Below are positions 11,225 to 22,860 of a stretch of 64,000 nucleotides of DNA, piece after piece; position 1 is the first letter of the stretch; each line of letters begins with the position of its first letter. Under the pieces are notes generated by a model. The model did no database searches. It was given only the letters and a program-made list of their open reading frames with translations, and was not told the DNA's origin. The stretch comes from Bostrychus sinensis. Taxonomy: Eukaryota; Chordata; Actinopteri; Gobiiformes; Eleotridae. The stretch is taken from assembly GCA_020698575.1 (NCBI GenBank), contig CM036242.1:42156662-42220661 (forward strand), given 5' to 3'. A program made the position numbers and the translations under genes.

Positions 11225-12117
11225 ATTTTCTCTCCCCTTAAGTACCTCCTTAGCTGTGGAGCAGAGATATGGAGTCCCATAAGGATCACTTTTAGGCCCA
11301 CTTCTTTTCTCCTCATACGTCGCCACTTGGCCCATTAACCTACACCCCTAAGACATTTTTTGGTGTTTGATGATTGTTTTTTGTGGATAACTTTTGCTGT
11401 GTTGATTCAAATGACATAGATTTTGCCTCAGGCGTGTATTTTTGGATGATTTTTTAGATTTCAGGAGGTGTCTAAAAAATAGTCCCACCTTTACCCCTAA
11501 GACATTTTTTGTGCCATTGACTCCCATTAAAACAACATTTTTATTATACACTGTCACTGCAATATAATTTCACATTTTTATCGGGTATTTCATGGATTCA
11601 TGATAGTGAGGGACTGGAATTTTAGTTTTTATTGTTTTTTACTAGGTGTCGCCATTTCCCCAAATATGGTAGATAGAGGTACAAATTGGGGAATGGCCAC
11701 ATTAGTGTTTGTATAAATTCTGCCTACAAGGCAAATAAAAAACAGTTTTTGAACTAAAATGATTTGGGTGTGTTTTAGGGTTGTCATAAATTGGTGTGAA
11801 ACTAGTTTATTTGTGTTTGCATGAGCACAAATCCAAACTGTAGTTCTTACAGAGATGTGCACATCAGGGCAAAGTAGAAAAAGTGCCCAGACTGAGCAGA
11901 GGCAAAGGTTTGTGCTGGATATGTGTATGTTCCACATAAACTGGAATTTAAGGGGTTAAATTTCATAAACAGAATTAATTTTTGTTATATATGATGAGGA
12001 CTGAAGTCAAACATTATAACCAGAAAAAAAAAAAAAAAAAAAAAAAAGGAGGGTTAATTAAATCGTTTAACATCATTTTTATGCTGACGACACTCATCAT
12101 TTACCAATGCAACAATG
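11225..12117 (+). mobile_element. LINE reverse-transcriptase fragment split by an insertion
   Basis: At about 11258-11310 the plus strand reads YGVP-stop-GSLLGPLLFSSY, the conserved RT motif with Gln turned into a stop (TAA for CAA). About 770 bp later, at 12075-12115, it reads HHFYADDTHHLP, the catalytic YADD box. In an intact fish LINE these two motifs lie about 30 codons apart, so roughly 700 bp (about 11346-12055, including an A-run at 12026-12048) was inserted between them. The right end stops less than 100 bp from the exon 4 donor. Confidence 0.7.
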
Positions 12118-12199
12118 CAATTCCAACAGTTTCATAATCCATTCATTCGTCCCTGAACCCAGACCCGTACACCACACTGGTTCATGTAGAGGCGCTCAC

Positions 12200-12338
12200 C
12201 TGGACTGCATGTCGGCCTGCGCTCCGGTCCCCTGGGGTGCTGCGTGCTTGTGGCCTGTAGGGGGCGTCCCATGCGGAGAGCAGGAGAGGTGTGGGGGGGC
12301 ACTGCTGTGCTGGGTCAAAGGGGGGTGTGGGGCGTGCC

Positions 12339-12372
<34 letters not shown>

Positions 12373-12431
12373 GTACCGGGACAGGCTGAAGAACAGGCCC
12401 AGGATGGCCTTCAGATTACCATTACGGATCT
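12200..12431 (-). CDS. nav2: Neuron navigator exon 4 (end of CH domain, poly-Q linker)
   Basis: This 232-bp exon has acceptor GTCCCGCAG and donor CCAG|GTGAGC. With the preceding G it reads EIRNGNLKAILGLFFSLSRY, the highly conserved last helix of the navigator CH domain, then K, ten glutamines, and a His/Pro/Ser-rich linker ending GAQADMQSR with the Arg codon split. Vertebrate NAV2 also has a Gln run after SRYK and an AEMQSR-like end, which supports NAV2 over NAV3. The CH domain is the part of NAV2/NAV3 (absent from NAV1) thought to contact the cytoskeleton. All ten Gln codons are CAG, so the tract is a pure trinucleotide repeat and may vary in length. A candidate branch point CTAAC lies with its A at 12466, 34 nt from the acceptor. 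Confidence 0.95.
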
Positions 12432-12479
12432 CTGCGGGACAGGGGAACAAACGTCAAAATATCTGTTAGAGTAGCTCTA

Positions 12480-12895
12480 CTGGGTAAGATGAGCTTAAAC
12501 CTGGACTAAAGCAGGTCTAAATCTGCCCTAATCCAGAACTAAACCAGGTCTGAATCAGGACTACACCAGGATAAATTCAGGGCTAACCCAGGACTAAACC
12601 AGGTCTACTAAAACAGAAATAAACCTAGATTAAACCAGATCTAAACCAAGACTAAACCAGGACTTAACCAGATCTAAATCAGCTCTAATCCAGGACTAAA
12701 GCAGGTCTAAATCAGGGCTAAACCAGATCTATACCTGGACTAAATCAGGTCAGATCTAAACCATGACTAAACCAGAATTAAATCCATCTAAATCATGACT
12801 AAACCAGGTCTAAACCAGGTCTACATCAGAACTAAACCAGCACTAATCCAGGACAAAACCAGGACTAAACCAAGTCTAAACCATTAAATATTTAT
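12480..12895 (+). repeat. (CTAAACCAGGA)-type array filling most of intron 3
   Basis: About 415 bp of degenerate 11- to 12-bp units (GACTAAACCAGG, GTCTAAATCAGG and so on). Intron 3 (12432-13046) is only 615 bp, so the array makes up about two thirds of it and begins about 50 bp from the exon 4 acceptor, just beyond the candidate branch point. In the sense of the transcript it reads TCCTGGTTTAG. Confidence 0.9.
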
Positions 12896-13046
12896 AGTCT
12901 TGCTGTGCTAATGTGTCTACACTCCAGAACTGTTTGACCTTGTTTGTTGTAGTCCCTCACAAACCTACAACTCCCAGAATGCACCTTGTCTTCCAGTGAC
13001 AGTAACGTGTGTTAAAGTGTGAGAGTGTGTGGTGTGTGGAGCTGAC

Positions 13047-13119
13047 CTTCTGCAGACAGGCCCTGGATGTTCACTCCCTTCGCTGCCAGGAAACTGAGGC
13101 AGGCATCGATGTTCTCGAT
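13047..13119 (-). CDS. nav2: Neuron navigator exon 3 (CH domain middle)
   Basis: This 73-bp exon lies between acceptor GTGTTTTCAG and donor GAAG|GTCAGC. It encodes IENIDACLSFLAAKGVNIQG then LSAE, with the next Glu codon split (G|AG), matching the CH domain core of NAV2 and NAV3. The IENIDAC spelling is closer to NAV2, whereas AAKGV is shared with both. Phase: starts at codon position 1, ends phase 1. Identification does not rest on exon length alone, because both neighbours continue the same domain in frame. Confidence 0.94.
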
Positions 13120-13249
13120 CTGAAAACACACAGAGACACAGCAACAGGGTTTTACATGAAATTTACATGAACTACAGAGGACTGACGAGAGGGAGAGGCT
13201 GCGGTCTGTCCCGGGACACTAAGCCTCATGGGATAAACTGAGGAGAAAC

Positions 13250-13575
13250 TCTTTTTCTTTTCTATACAACAAAGTTAGTCTCATCCTTTCGCGTAAGTTT
13301 TGTTTCTATGGGCAGAGGTACAAAGGGCAGGACATAAGCTGTGCACCGCTGACCTGTATCCAAATGTATGGTGGACTGTTGTTGACTTTTCTGTAAAACA
13401 CCAGAAAACGGCATATTCTGAGCAGCTCTGTACTCATTTGTGAATGGGAACAGCAGCAGAAGCCAGTTGTACAAAGACTTTTGGGTTTGTTTGAATGTGG
13501 TGGTTACGTGTGATGTCAGCAGGACTTTACTGTTGTTAAAATGGAAACAGGACGAAGACAAAAATCCCACAGAGG
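13250..13575 (+). repeat. Dispersed repeat family C, copy 1
   Basis: It matches 48050-48410 in the same orientation: GCAGCAGAAGCCAGTTGTAC, GTTTGAATGTGGTGGTTACG and AAATGGAAACAGGACGAAGA are near-identical in both. Copy 2 carries an extra run near its start. No ORF or terminal repeat seen. Confidence 0.75.
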
Positions 13576-13779
13576 ACTGGACAACATCGAGGACTTCAGC
13601 AGAACCAACAGGTGATGAAGGAAGGACCTAAACGCTGTTAATCAGAGAGAAGTTATTACATTAATTCTGCTTTTGCATTTATAAGACACAGATCTGCAGA
13701 TATACAGCTGCGATAGGCCAGTTCCAAAACGAGAGGAGAGAAATGAACCAAACTCTCATGCTTTCGAAAAGAAAGTATG

Positions 13780-13990
13780 AAAAGCTCGCCTGCCAGGCAA
13801 CTGTCTGGGTGAGTTTCCTCTGGATGCTCGGGTTTTCCCCATCAACCTAAAAACATGCAAAACAGGCTAATCCTCCAGCTAGGTGCTCCTGACCAGGATC
13901 CTGGCTCAAGGTCTGCAAGGGTCCAGCTACGTACTCTCACAGCTGATGAGAGACAGAGTTGCACCCACGGCAGTCCAGAATATAAACGCT
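13780..13990 (+). repeat. SINE-like fish repeat fragment
   Basis: Contains GAGTTTCCTCTGGATGCTCG, CATCAACCTAAAAACATGCA and GTGCTCCTGACCAGGATCCT, the familiar 3' part of a teleost short interspersed repeat. The word CTCCTGACCAGGATCCTGGC recurs at 14934. From 13576 to 13779 and 13991 to 14399 I recognise nothing. Confidence 0.5.
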
Positions 13991-14399
13991 CACATGATTC
14001 AACTGTCATTTTTGAGTCAGTAAATTTGATTTGAATACACAGACAATATAAACTTTGATTCTTTGAACATGCTACAGGGCCAGTGCTGCTGTGTTCATGT
14101 GCTACCCTGAGATAAGAAGCTGTTTTCCTGACTTGCTGACTTGTTTATGTTTATGAGCTTTTGTCTCGGAAAGTCAGTACATTTACATCGCCATATGTAG
14201 ACCAACTGAGTTACTGGTCAGTGATGTTGTTAATTAGTGTTGAACATAGCTCACTAGTCACATTAACATTAGCCTTCTTGCTTCTGAAAAGATAGTTTTA
14301 GCCAAAGAGCTCAGAAGTTAGGGGTAAAATAAAATAACGGCAATGGCATTTCTATCTATATGTTGTTCTTATGTGAGCGACAGCTTATAGTACTTATAG

Positions 14400-14660
14400 T
14401 ATAGTTCTTGTCCCTTTGGATCATTTTGAGTCTATTTTGAAAGACCTGGAGATGCAATCACTAACCTGCCACTGCTTTTAAATGTCTTTTTATCTCTTTG
14501 TTTTTAACTCTTATTTCTCTTTTATTGTATTTTGTATGCAGTGTTTGTTGTGTTGTTGATGCCTCTTGGCCAGGACTCCCTTGAAAAACGGATCTTTGAA
14601 TCTCAATGGGACTTTCCTGGTTAAAGAATGGTTAAATAAATAAAAAAAAAAAATAAATAG
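14400..14660 (+). mobile_element. 3' tail of a non-LTR retrotransposon
   Basis: The end reads TCTTGGCCAGGACTCCCTTG, then CAATGGGACTTTCCTGGTTA and an (AAATAAAT) tail, a recurrent fish LINE 3' terminus. No coding part remains. From 14661 to 15023 I see only a second copy of the CTCCTGACCAGGATCC word. Confidence 0.5.
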
Positions 14661-15024
14661 TAAACTGACATTATTTGCAACGTTTAGTCAAATAGCTCAT
14701 GTACAAAACTGTAAAAAATCTGTCCATGAAGCAGTTTCCGAGTTCTTTTTCCAACTTGTGCAGATGTGCTTTTTGCTTTTAACTCCGAAAAATGTTTTCC
14801 AGAGGTTTCGAGGACCACGTGAAAGCACCATGTCTCCTGTACAACTGTTTAGTTTTTTACTATTTGCATAAAAACTGCCCCACTGTTGCCAATGGACATG
14901 TCGTAACTCTGTCTCTCTCAATGACTCTAGGTACTCCTGACCAGGATCCTGGCTCAAGCTCTAGTGTAGAAAATCTATGGCTTCAGCACCTCTAATAGAA
15001 ATAAGCAGAAGAAGATGACTGAAT

Positions 15025-15479
15025 TAGGCTACGTTCACGCTGCAGGTGAAAGTAGCCCAAATCTGGCTTTTTTGCCCAAATGTGACCTGCATTTCTGTGA
15101 CAGTCTGAACAGCACAAATCTGATTATTAACTTGAGGGTTGTATTGTAACTGTACTGAGGAGAAATGAGAAGAGAAATAAGATGGAAATATAAAGAAATT
15201 AGGATTGAGGAGTGTCACTGACAGATGGATTCAAACATCTTCCACAGTATCCTGAACTTATGGATAAACTCTGAGTCAGTGAAGCCTCTCACATCACAGT
15301 CCCACCACTCCATGGCTTTTTTTGGGCTTGGGGGTCACTTCAGGGCTTCAAACGGTTCACACATGAGACTGATGTAGGTCACATTTAAAATGTAATGTGA
15401 ACAGCCTCGCAAAAAAAATCGGATTCAAGCAAAAAATCTGAATTGAGCATTAAAACCTGCAGTGTTAACATAGCCTAAG
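15025..15479. mobile_element. MITE with TTAGGCTACGTTCAC termini, copy 1
   Basis: The left end is TTAGGCTACGTTCACGCTGC and the right end, reverse-complemented, is TTAGGCTATGTTAACACTGC, giving about 24-bp terminal inverted repeats ending in GCAGGT. The interior (ATTCAAACATCTTCCACAGT, ATCACAGTCCCACCACTCCA) matches 30108-30815, another copy. No transposase is encoded. From 15480 to 16224 nothing else is recognisable beyond a 'gagtaac...ttactt' fragment near 15965. Confidence 0.75.
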
Positions 15480-16224
15480 AGGGACAATAACATCAGCTTT
15501 AACCTGGACTTCAATAAAAATCAGGTTTTGTCCAAAGTTTACCAACGTCTGCCTCTGAGAGCACACACAGAACATATTACACACATCAGCGTCCAAAGGT
15601 CAGAATCATCTCAGCCGTTGTTTTTATTACAGTGAAAGTGCATTTATGAGAAAGCTCTGCTGATAAAGTTGATGTGAAAATGAAAGCACACAGGTCTGTT
15701 ATGTGAGACCAGGTGGGCCCCGGTCGCTGCAGAGAAATGTCACACTGATATTTAACCCACAGACAGACACTAAATATATCTGGAGCCGTGCTGAGAGGAA
15801 GAGCCCTGCTGACAGGAGTCTGGTCTGAGAGAGGGCTGAGTAAACACCAGAGCTGAGTACAACACAGGGACCAGGCTTAGAGCTGCACAGATAATAAGGC
15901 TACAATATATTTTCATGGTATTTTGAAGTTTCCAAAATACAGTCAGTACAATGCAGATGTGGACAGAGTAACGAGATACTTTTACTTGATCCTTGGTGCT
16001 GGTAACTTATTCCATTACAGTAGATACAGCACACTTGTAGTTTAGAGAAGCAGACAGGAGTTATGGCACAGAGACAAAAAACCCAGTGACAATAAGACAG
16101 ACAGTATCATTTAAAAACAGAGCTTTACCTAATTGTGTGTGCTCCATAGATGGAGGATTTTACCACAATTTCTGCTGCTGAGAAATGTCCCATACTTTGG
16201 TTCAGAGCCACAGTGAGGAGCTTG

Positions 16225-16270
16225 TACTACTACTATAACTATTACTACTACTACTACCACTACCACTACC
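16225..16270. repeat. (TAC)n microsatellite
   Basis: TAC/ACT triplets preceded by GAGGAGCTTGTAC, the same lead-in as the tract at 42655. From 16271 to 16974 I see no feature. Confidence 0.8.
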
Positions 16271-16974
16271 CTTCTGGGACCTGGTAAATCATTTTTGTCC
16301 TCTGTGGGGGACATGAGTCTCAGACATGTATTTAAGCATCATGCATGCAGTCTTTGTAAATCCTATTGTCCTGTCTAGAGGACATCATGGGCTTTCTCAC
16401 AGGATATCATTTTGCAGTGTGTCCATCAGAGCTCCTGAGGTTTCTTTTCAAAGTGGTGGTAAATTCATTAGCTACATTTTGGCACCAAGGCATAAAAGTG
16501 ATCTAGTTTTTGTAATGTTCATTTTAATAACCCCACAAATATCATTTATTACTGCAGATGAGGGTCTTAAGAATATTTTAACAAGTTTTTACTGATGCAC
16601 TTTTACAATTCACAATTTAACCCCTTTAAAATACTTTTTTCTTTCTATGTCCCTTGTAATGGACTTAATGCTCCTTTACTACATACTCCATAGGAAATAA
16701 ATGGCTGGATTTTGTATGAAATTGTGGAAGGATAGTCAGACTTAGAGCTGTCAGAAAATGAGGTGGAGGGCCAGGACAGTGGAAGCTCACACGACGATGT
16801 CTCAGCTTGGGATGCAACAGTACACAATCAATGTAAAGGCAAAGTATGTCCTTTATGGATAAAGAACTTGAGTTCTGGTGTTGTATAAACAAGAAACAGA
16901 ACAAAAAACAATCATATGTCAAAATAATGATGTAAATCCCTTCTATGGAACACACACTTACAGGAGTGGAGGAG

Positions 16975-17035
16975 TTTAGTCCTGGTTTAGACCTTGGTTA
17001 GTCCTGGTTTAGTCCTGGTTTAGTCCTTGTTTCTT
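16975..17035 (-). repeat. Short TTTAGTCCTGG array
   Basis: About five units of the dispersed family, in reverse orientation. From 17036 to 17635 nothing else is recognisable beyond a 'cctgtct/gtctcg' patch near 17270. Confidence 0.8.
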
Positions 17036-17635
17036 GAAGATGAAGTTAGTTGTGTTCCTAATAAATTTACATTGCAGCCATACAATAACAAATAACACAC
17101 AGCCATTGCTCCTGTCTACTCCTCTAAACCCACTGCCATCACACCTCACTGAAGCCTTAATGCTAGCATTTAGCTCAAAGATGCAGTCATCCTACTTCTC
17201 CTTTTTGCACTAATATGACACCTTTTATCTCCTGATTTCCAGTTAATTTTGCCTCCTACCTGTTCTCTCCTGTCCTTTGCTGTCCTGTCTCGTCTTTTCT
17301 CTTCTGTCTCCTGTCTCTTGTCTTGTGTCTGTGTTAGATCCCGGGAGCAGACTGAACGTGTGACAGGCCGCTCTCAGAGTCAATAAACTCCTGAGCAAAC
17401 AGTGACCTCCTGCAATCATGGCAGTAAACACACTTCCCCTCAGAGTCTGCACAAACCAGGAAGTACTGACAGATACTGCTAAAACCGGGTATTTTTAAAT
17501 CACTGGGCATTTCAGGAACATGTCTTGGTCTACATTTTTGAGGAACTTTACATGGAAAATGGTTGGAAAAACAGCAATGAACAGTCACAAGATACAAGGT
17601 CTGGCCAGGTCTAGAGCTATGTAGGTTAGACGCCA

Positions 17636-18140
17636 TTTAGTCCTGGTGTAGATCTGGTTTAGTTCTGGGTTAGATCTGGTTTAGTTCTGGGTTAGATCTG
17701 GTTTAGTTGGTTTCAGTCTTGAATTAGATCTGGTGTAATTCTGGATTTGAAGATCTGGTTTAGACCAAATTTAACCCTGGTTTATATCTGTTTTAGTCCT
17801 TGTTTAGACCAGGTTTAGCACTTGTTTAGTCCTGGTTTAGATCTGTTTTAGTCTTGATTTATATCTGGTGTAGTCCTGGTTTAGATCTATTTTAGACCTG
17901 GTTTAGTTCAGGTTTAGATCTGCTTTAGTCCTGGCTTAGACCTGGATTTGTGTTATGACCAAGTTTAGATCTGTTTTAGACCTTGTTTTGACCTGGTGTT
18001 AGTTAGTAATTCATTTTTCTGAGTTAATCCCTGTTTTACTCAGTTTAGACCTGGTTTAGTACAGATTTAGCCTAATTTTACTCCATTAAAGCTGGTTCTA
18101 GTAAAGCCAGGCTTTGTGTGAAAAGTTTAGGAACCACAAG
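17636..18140 (-). repeat. TTTAGTCCTGG array ending in an element terminus
   Basis: Degenerate units of GGTTTAGTTCTGG and GATCTGGTTTAG type run to about 18070. They are followed by ATTAAAGCTGGTTCT, GTAAAGCCAGG, TGTGAAAAGTTTAG and GAACCAC, resembling the right end of the complete element at 43622-44283. The left terminus is not recognisable. Confidence 0.7.
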
Positions 18141-19211
18141 GTTCTGCACAACATTAGAACACAGCAGTGAGGACTTTACTCTTCATAACAGTAGTTGGCC
18201 CTCGGGAGTAATAATGTACATTTAAATAAACACATGTATAATTTCCAGTGAGTACACAGGGAGTACCACCAGGGGGCAGTAGTAAAGTGTTTGTTTTGAC
18301 AGCTCGGTGTCAGATCCACACTCGTCTGTAGGTTAGACACACAGAGGAGTGAGAGTCGCAGGGTTAACGCAGCGGTGACAGCTGTAAAAACACCAGGACG
18401 ATGTTAAGGACCACACAGAGAGAGGTGGGACTCTGTTAGTCTGAGTATGGACCGGGATATCAGGCATTAGAAAGTCTGTGGTCAGGATACTCAAAGCTCA
18501 GACTAATATTATCTCACTAAACATAGATGCATTTCAATTAAAACGTTTCTGTTTCTTCTGCAGCTGTCCCAAAGCCACGTCCTAACAGATTTACAATGGC
18601 CCATAAAATAAACTCAGGTCTAAGGAGTCTGGGAGTAGTTGGTTCTGGACCAGGGGTGAGGGCAGAGATATAAACAGGGGATATCTGCTGTTTCTTGTTG
18701 GAGCGGTTGCCATCTTTGGACAGCCCACAGTAACACCTATAGTATTAATCAATAGAGTCAGAGCTCTGTCAAAGATCATATCAAGCATTTTTAAACTGAC
18801 TTTAGAGCTGTTTTTGATTTGTTACAAACATGTGGTTACAACATGGCTTATATTTGTGAAGTTTGAAGTGCATTTTGTCATGTCATTATTATATCAAATA
18901 CATACGTCCTATATCAAAATGCTTTATCACATTTAGCCTGTCCTATTCATTAGCTCTAACACAAATTGGAATGGGACACACTGGTGCTAACACTAATGCT
19001 AATGTACAGTTTGGGCTAATGTTACTTGGTCAGGAATGGTTCATCTAAAAATGTTTTATTATTAGGTCTAACAATGAAAACTACAGTTCAGGATCTCTAA
19101 TGTTCCAAAGCTGTTTACGGTTCATTCAGAGGTCCTCATGTGGCCACTGCTGTGTACTACACTAATAGTTAGTTTGAGCCTTTAAACTGTTTTAAACTGA
19201 TAACATATGAA
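18141..19211. other. Intron 2 sequence, nothing recognised
   Basis: No exon, RNA or repeat that I can support in about 1.07 kb. Confidence 0.4.
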
Positions 19212-19663
19212 CAGTGTTGGGCTGTTACGTGTTACTTAGTAACCAGCCAGAAATTAGGGAAAAGTTCTGTGATGCCATAGACATGTAGAAGATGTATTTT
19301 AAGGCATTTTTCTGTTATTAATTAATTGTAATTAACGTGTTTAAGTCCCAGCCCTAATATTTATATAATGAAATATAGAGAAAAGAGGGCGACAGTTTAT
19401 TTCTAAGTTCAGAAAAGCAAGTCACAACATTTAAATTAGATTAAAATGGTAAGAACCTTTATTTGTTTTTTTGCAAGATTTACATTTTCCATAAAGTGAA
19501 TTCCTGACTAACTGGTTCTTCATTTATTTCAAAATAACTAACTAGTAAATAAATAAAGAAATAAAGTAAAAAGAAATAAAGTAATCAGAAAATTAATTAG
19601 ATAACTTTTAGAAGAAGTAATAATTACTTTAATTACTTCTCCAGAGTAATCTGACCAACACTG
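19212..19663. mobile_element. hAT-like MITE with CAGTGTTGG ends
   Basis: The left end is CAGTGTTGGGCTGTTACGTG and the right end is GAGTAATCTGACCAACACTG, so CAGTGTTGG is an inverted terminal repeat. The interior is rich in 'gtaac/ttact' words, as in the abundant teleost hAT-type MITEs. Flanking octamers CATATGAA and CTTACAAA agree at five of eight positions, a possible decayed 8-bp target duplication. Confidence 0.75.
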
Positions 19664-20149
19664 CTTACAAATAACCTGAACACAATTAAACATACAATCA
19701 TTTGTGTCAAATGTTATGTTATTACGTTAATACACAGAAAAATGCTTCTTTTTGTTTTCTTTACTGAGCATAAGCTGTAACTTTTAATTTAATAATTGTT
19801 AGAGCTTTAGAACAGTAAAATAATGTATAATAACTTACTGTGAAATATCATTCCTTATTTTCCTGGTTTTGTTGTTTATTTTACTGGGACGACCAAAAAC
19901 AAAATAAATCCCTGACATTATGCGTTGCTCTGAAAACACACTCAAAGGTCGGCGTTCTGACCCAAGATGGCCGCCATGGCGTCGCACCTATGGGTGTGGC
20001 AGTACTGACAGTTACAGGAGTCAGGTTTGATAATGCAGCAACCATTTTATTGTTAATTATGTAAACAACATGGATAAACCTGGTGATTATCAGATTTCTG
20101 ACCCTCAGTGGTAACCAAAGTCAGATCTTTTGTCTCATGAAGTAAACCC

Positions 20150-20160
20150 TTATTATTATT

Positions 20161-20199
<39 letters not shown>

Positions 20200-20208
20200 A
20201 TTGTTGTA
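20150..20208. repeat. (TTA)n(TTG)n microsatellite
   Basis: A pure TTG run follows a short TTA run. From 19664 to 20149 and from 20209 to 20560 no gene or element is evident. Confidence 0.9.
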
Positions 20209-20564
20209 GTAAACCCGGGTCCGTGCTGGGACGTTGTGCCTCAGACGGAGAGCCCCAGCTGTCCCAGGACGTCACCGCTCGTTTGTTTTGACACAAACAT
20301 GAAGCTGACATTTACATAATGTCTGCTGTGCACCTGCCCTCCTCTCTGCCCCGGCTCCAGCTCTGCACCAGGCCCATACTACAGCACCTACCCACAATGC
20401 ACCAGGACTGAAGGTCATTTAATAAAGACATCCTCTGTCCACATACATTCACCATCCCTCCTCTGTACCCATATATCCACTGTCCCTCCTCTGTTCATGT
20501 CCTAACCGTCTCAATCTGGAAACTTGTCCAACTGTCTCCAAAAAGCATCTAATGAACTATCCCT

Positions 20565-20725
20565 CTGAATGAACTAGGACTAAACCAGGACTAAATCTGG
20601 ACAAAATCTGGTCTAAAAGAGGACTAAACCAAGACTGGACTAAGAATAAACTAAGATTAAACCAAGACTAAACGAGGACAAAATCATGTTTAATCCAGCT
20701 CTACACCAGGTCTAAGCCAGGTTCA
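20565..20725 (+). repeat. CTAAACCAGGA array (degenerate)
   Basis: About 14 diverged units in direct orientation. Following sequence at 20800-20885 holds a small tandem repeat of CAAGCCTCTGCTCC. Confidence 0.85.
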
Positions 20726-21217
20726 GAACCTCTCTCCTGAGCTGTCCATCCTCGTCAGGAACACAGAGAACAGAGACATCTCCACCTCTGCTCTCATCTG
20801 TTCCTCCAAGCCTCTGCTCCCATCTGTTCCTCCAAGCCTCTGCTCCTGTCTGTTCCTCCAAGCCTCTGCTCCTGTCTGTTCCTCAGAGTTAGTACGTTAC
20901 AGCAGTGCTTGTGTGACTTTGAGGTTTACTGTAGCCTGACCTCAGCTGGTGGGACATCCCCCAGTAGAGCTGCAGGGCTGGTGGTCTGGGGGTATTTCAC
21001 AGCTCCCCTCTCCCCCGGGATAAGTGCTCTGAGTGGGACAGGAGGGGGTGGTAAAGTGGGGCAGTGTGCCAGCTGAGGGCTATTCCTGGAGCCCTGCCCA
21101 GACGCAGACTGGCCTTTTACCCATGATGTCTGTGTTTTTTATTCACCCACAGGCTTTTTTCTTAAAGGAAACAAATCAATATAAAATCATTTTAATGTGC
21201 CACCTTTAATGAAATAA

Positions 21218-21668
21218 TATGAGACTAAACCAGGACTTAACCAGAACTTAAACAGGTCTAAACCAGGACTGACTAAATCAGTTCTAAACCAGGTCTAAAC
21301 CGAGAATATACCAGAATTAAATCAGGGCTAAACCAGAAGTTAACCAACTCTAAACCAGGGCGAGACCACATTTAATTCCGGTCTAAACCATGTCTACACC
21401 AGGAATAAACTAGGACTAAACCAGGTCTAAACCAGGACTAAACCATGTTTAATCCAGAATAGCTCTAAACAAGGACTAAACCAGTACTAAACCAGCTCTA
21501 AACCAGGACTAAACCAGGACTAAAACAGGACAAAACCATGTTTAATCCAGAATAGCTCTAAACAAGGACTAAACCAGTACTAAACCAGCTCTAAACCAGC
21601 TCTAAACCAGGACTAAACCAGGACTAAAACAGGACAAAACTAGGTCTAAACCAGGACTAAACCATAGC
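21218..21668 (+). repeat. CTAAACCAGGA array with a 93-bp internal duplication
   Basis: About 40 units. The word CATGTTTAATCCAGAATAGC occurs at 21444 and again at 21537, and the flanking units match over the 93 bp, so a block of units was duplicated as a whole. From 20726 to 21217 and 21669 to 22431 no gene is recognisable; an open frame at 21798-22052 has low complexity and no splice signals that I trust. Confidence 0.85.
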
Positions 21669-22431
21669 TAATGCACAGAACAGAAGCAGTGTCTGAACGA
21701 GGTCTGACTGTTGTTTCTGGTCTGACTACCGTCCTGTCTGTGATGGGGTGAACTTTCCCTTTTCCCAGTGTAATCCACTGTCCCTAACCTCACCACGATG
21801 CTTTCAAGTGCCTCCCGCAAACCTCAGAGCCTGAGGTTTCACTCAAACAAACCACCAGGAAGTAAAAATACAACTGCAGCCACTTTCCCATCTGCAGCGG
21901 CCCAGAGAGAGAGAGAGAGCCAGTCCAGATGGGGCTTCAAACGGACCAGGAGAGAGTCCCAGGACCAGACCAGAACCACCACGGCCTCTTCAAATACACC
22001 AGGGTCCGGTCAGAAAAAACACGACAGATTTAGCTCAAAGAAGAGGCTTTAAGTCTTTTGGGGGGTATTAAGTGGATCTGGTTAAATACAGGAGAAGAGA
22101 GGAGAAGCCAGGATTATTCTGAGTCTGCAGAGTAAAATCTAAATATAACAAGGCCTGCTGAGCTTAACAGAGGCAGAGGAGATGGTTTCATTGTCAGTGT
22201 GTTATGTAGGAATAGTAAAAACTAAGTGTAACTAAGCAGGGGGTGCTGTGGTTGAATTGGATTTGATTTGAATTAGGACAGTGCACATTCATCAACAAAA
22301 CAGCATTGAGCATCAAACCGAAGTTAGCACAATGGCTAAGTTTCATCCATTGTCCTAAGGCAGGTACCATAAAAACACAAAATACAGATTACAGACGACA
22401 CAACACCACACATGAAGACATCAGGGTTTCT

Positions 22432-22860
22432 GCATGGCTCTACCAGTTGAACTGAAGACTTTTTTGGACCTTTTTAAGACCACTGTTGGACAAACATTAA
22501 GTCCTATTTCATAAGCTCGCAGTGCACAGAAAGCTGAGTCATAAACTTGGCCGTGTGGTTTAATTGTGACGACAGTGAGTGCTGCAGAGCATTATGATCT
22601 TGGTAAGAAAAAATCTGAGCTCTTGTATCAGCGACAGTAATATGTCTTTAAAAATTTAAGTGGGCCTTTTAGAATAAGCTGTGAACGCAGGTTTTTACAT
22701 TAAATACAGTATGTGTCATATTTAAGATCTTAAATCTGTTTAAACAGCTTTAAGACCTAGTACTCCACGTCTCGGCAAATTTAAGACTTTTTAGGGCCTT
22801 AAATTCAGATTTTTAAATGTAAGACATTTTTTGACTTTTAAAGACCCTGCAGAAACCCTG
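22432..22860. mobile_element. hAT-like MITE with CAGGGTTTCTGCA termini and target duplication
   Basis: Left end CAGGGTTTCTGCA and right end TGCAGAAACCCTG are perfect 13-bp inverted repeats. The element is flanked on both sides by AGACAT, consistent with a target-site duplication (6 bp visible; hAT normally makes 8). Internal sequence is non-coding. This is one of the best delimited mobile elements in the window. Confidence 0.88.

Noticed and set aside
21798..22052. 84-codon Ser/Arg/Thr-rich plus-strand frame
   Set aside because: Low complexity, no recognisable domain, no convincing splice signals, antisense to the host gene.
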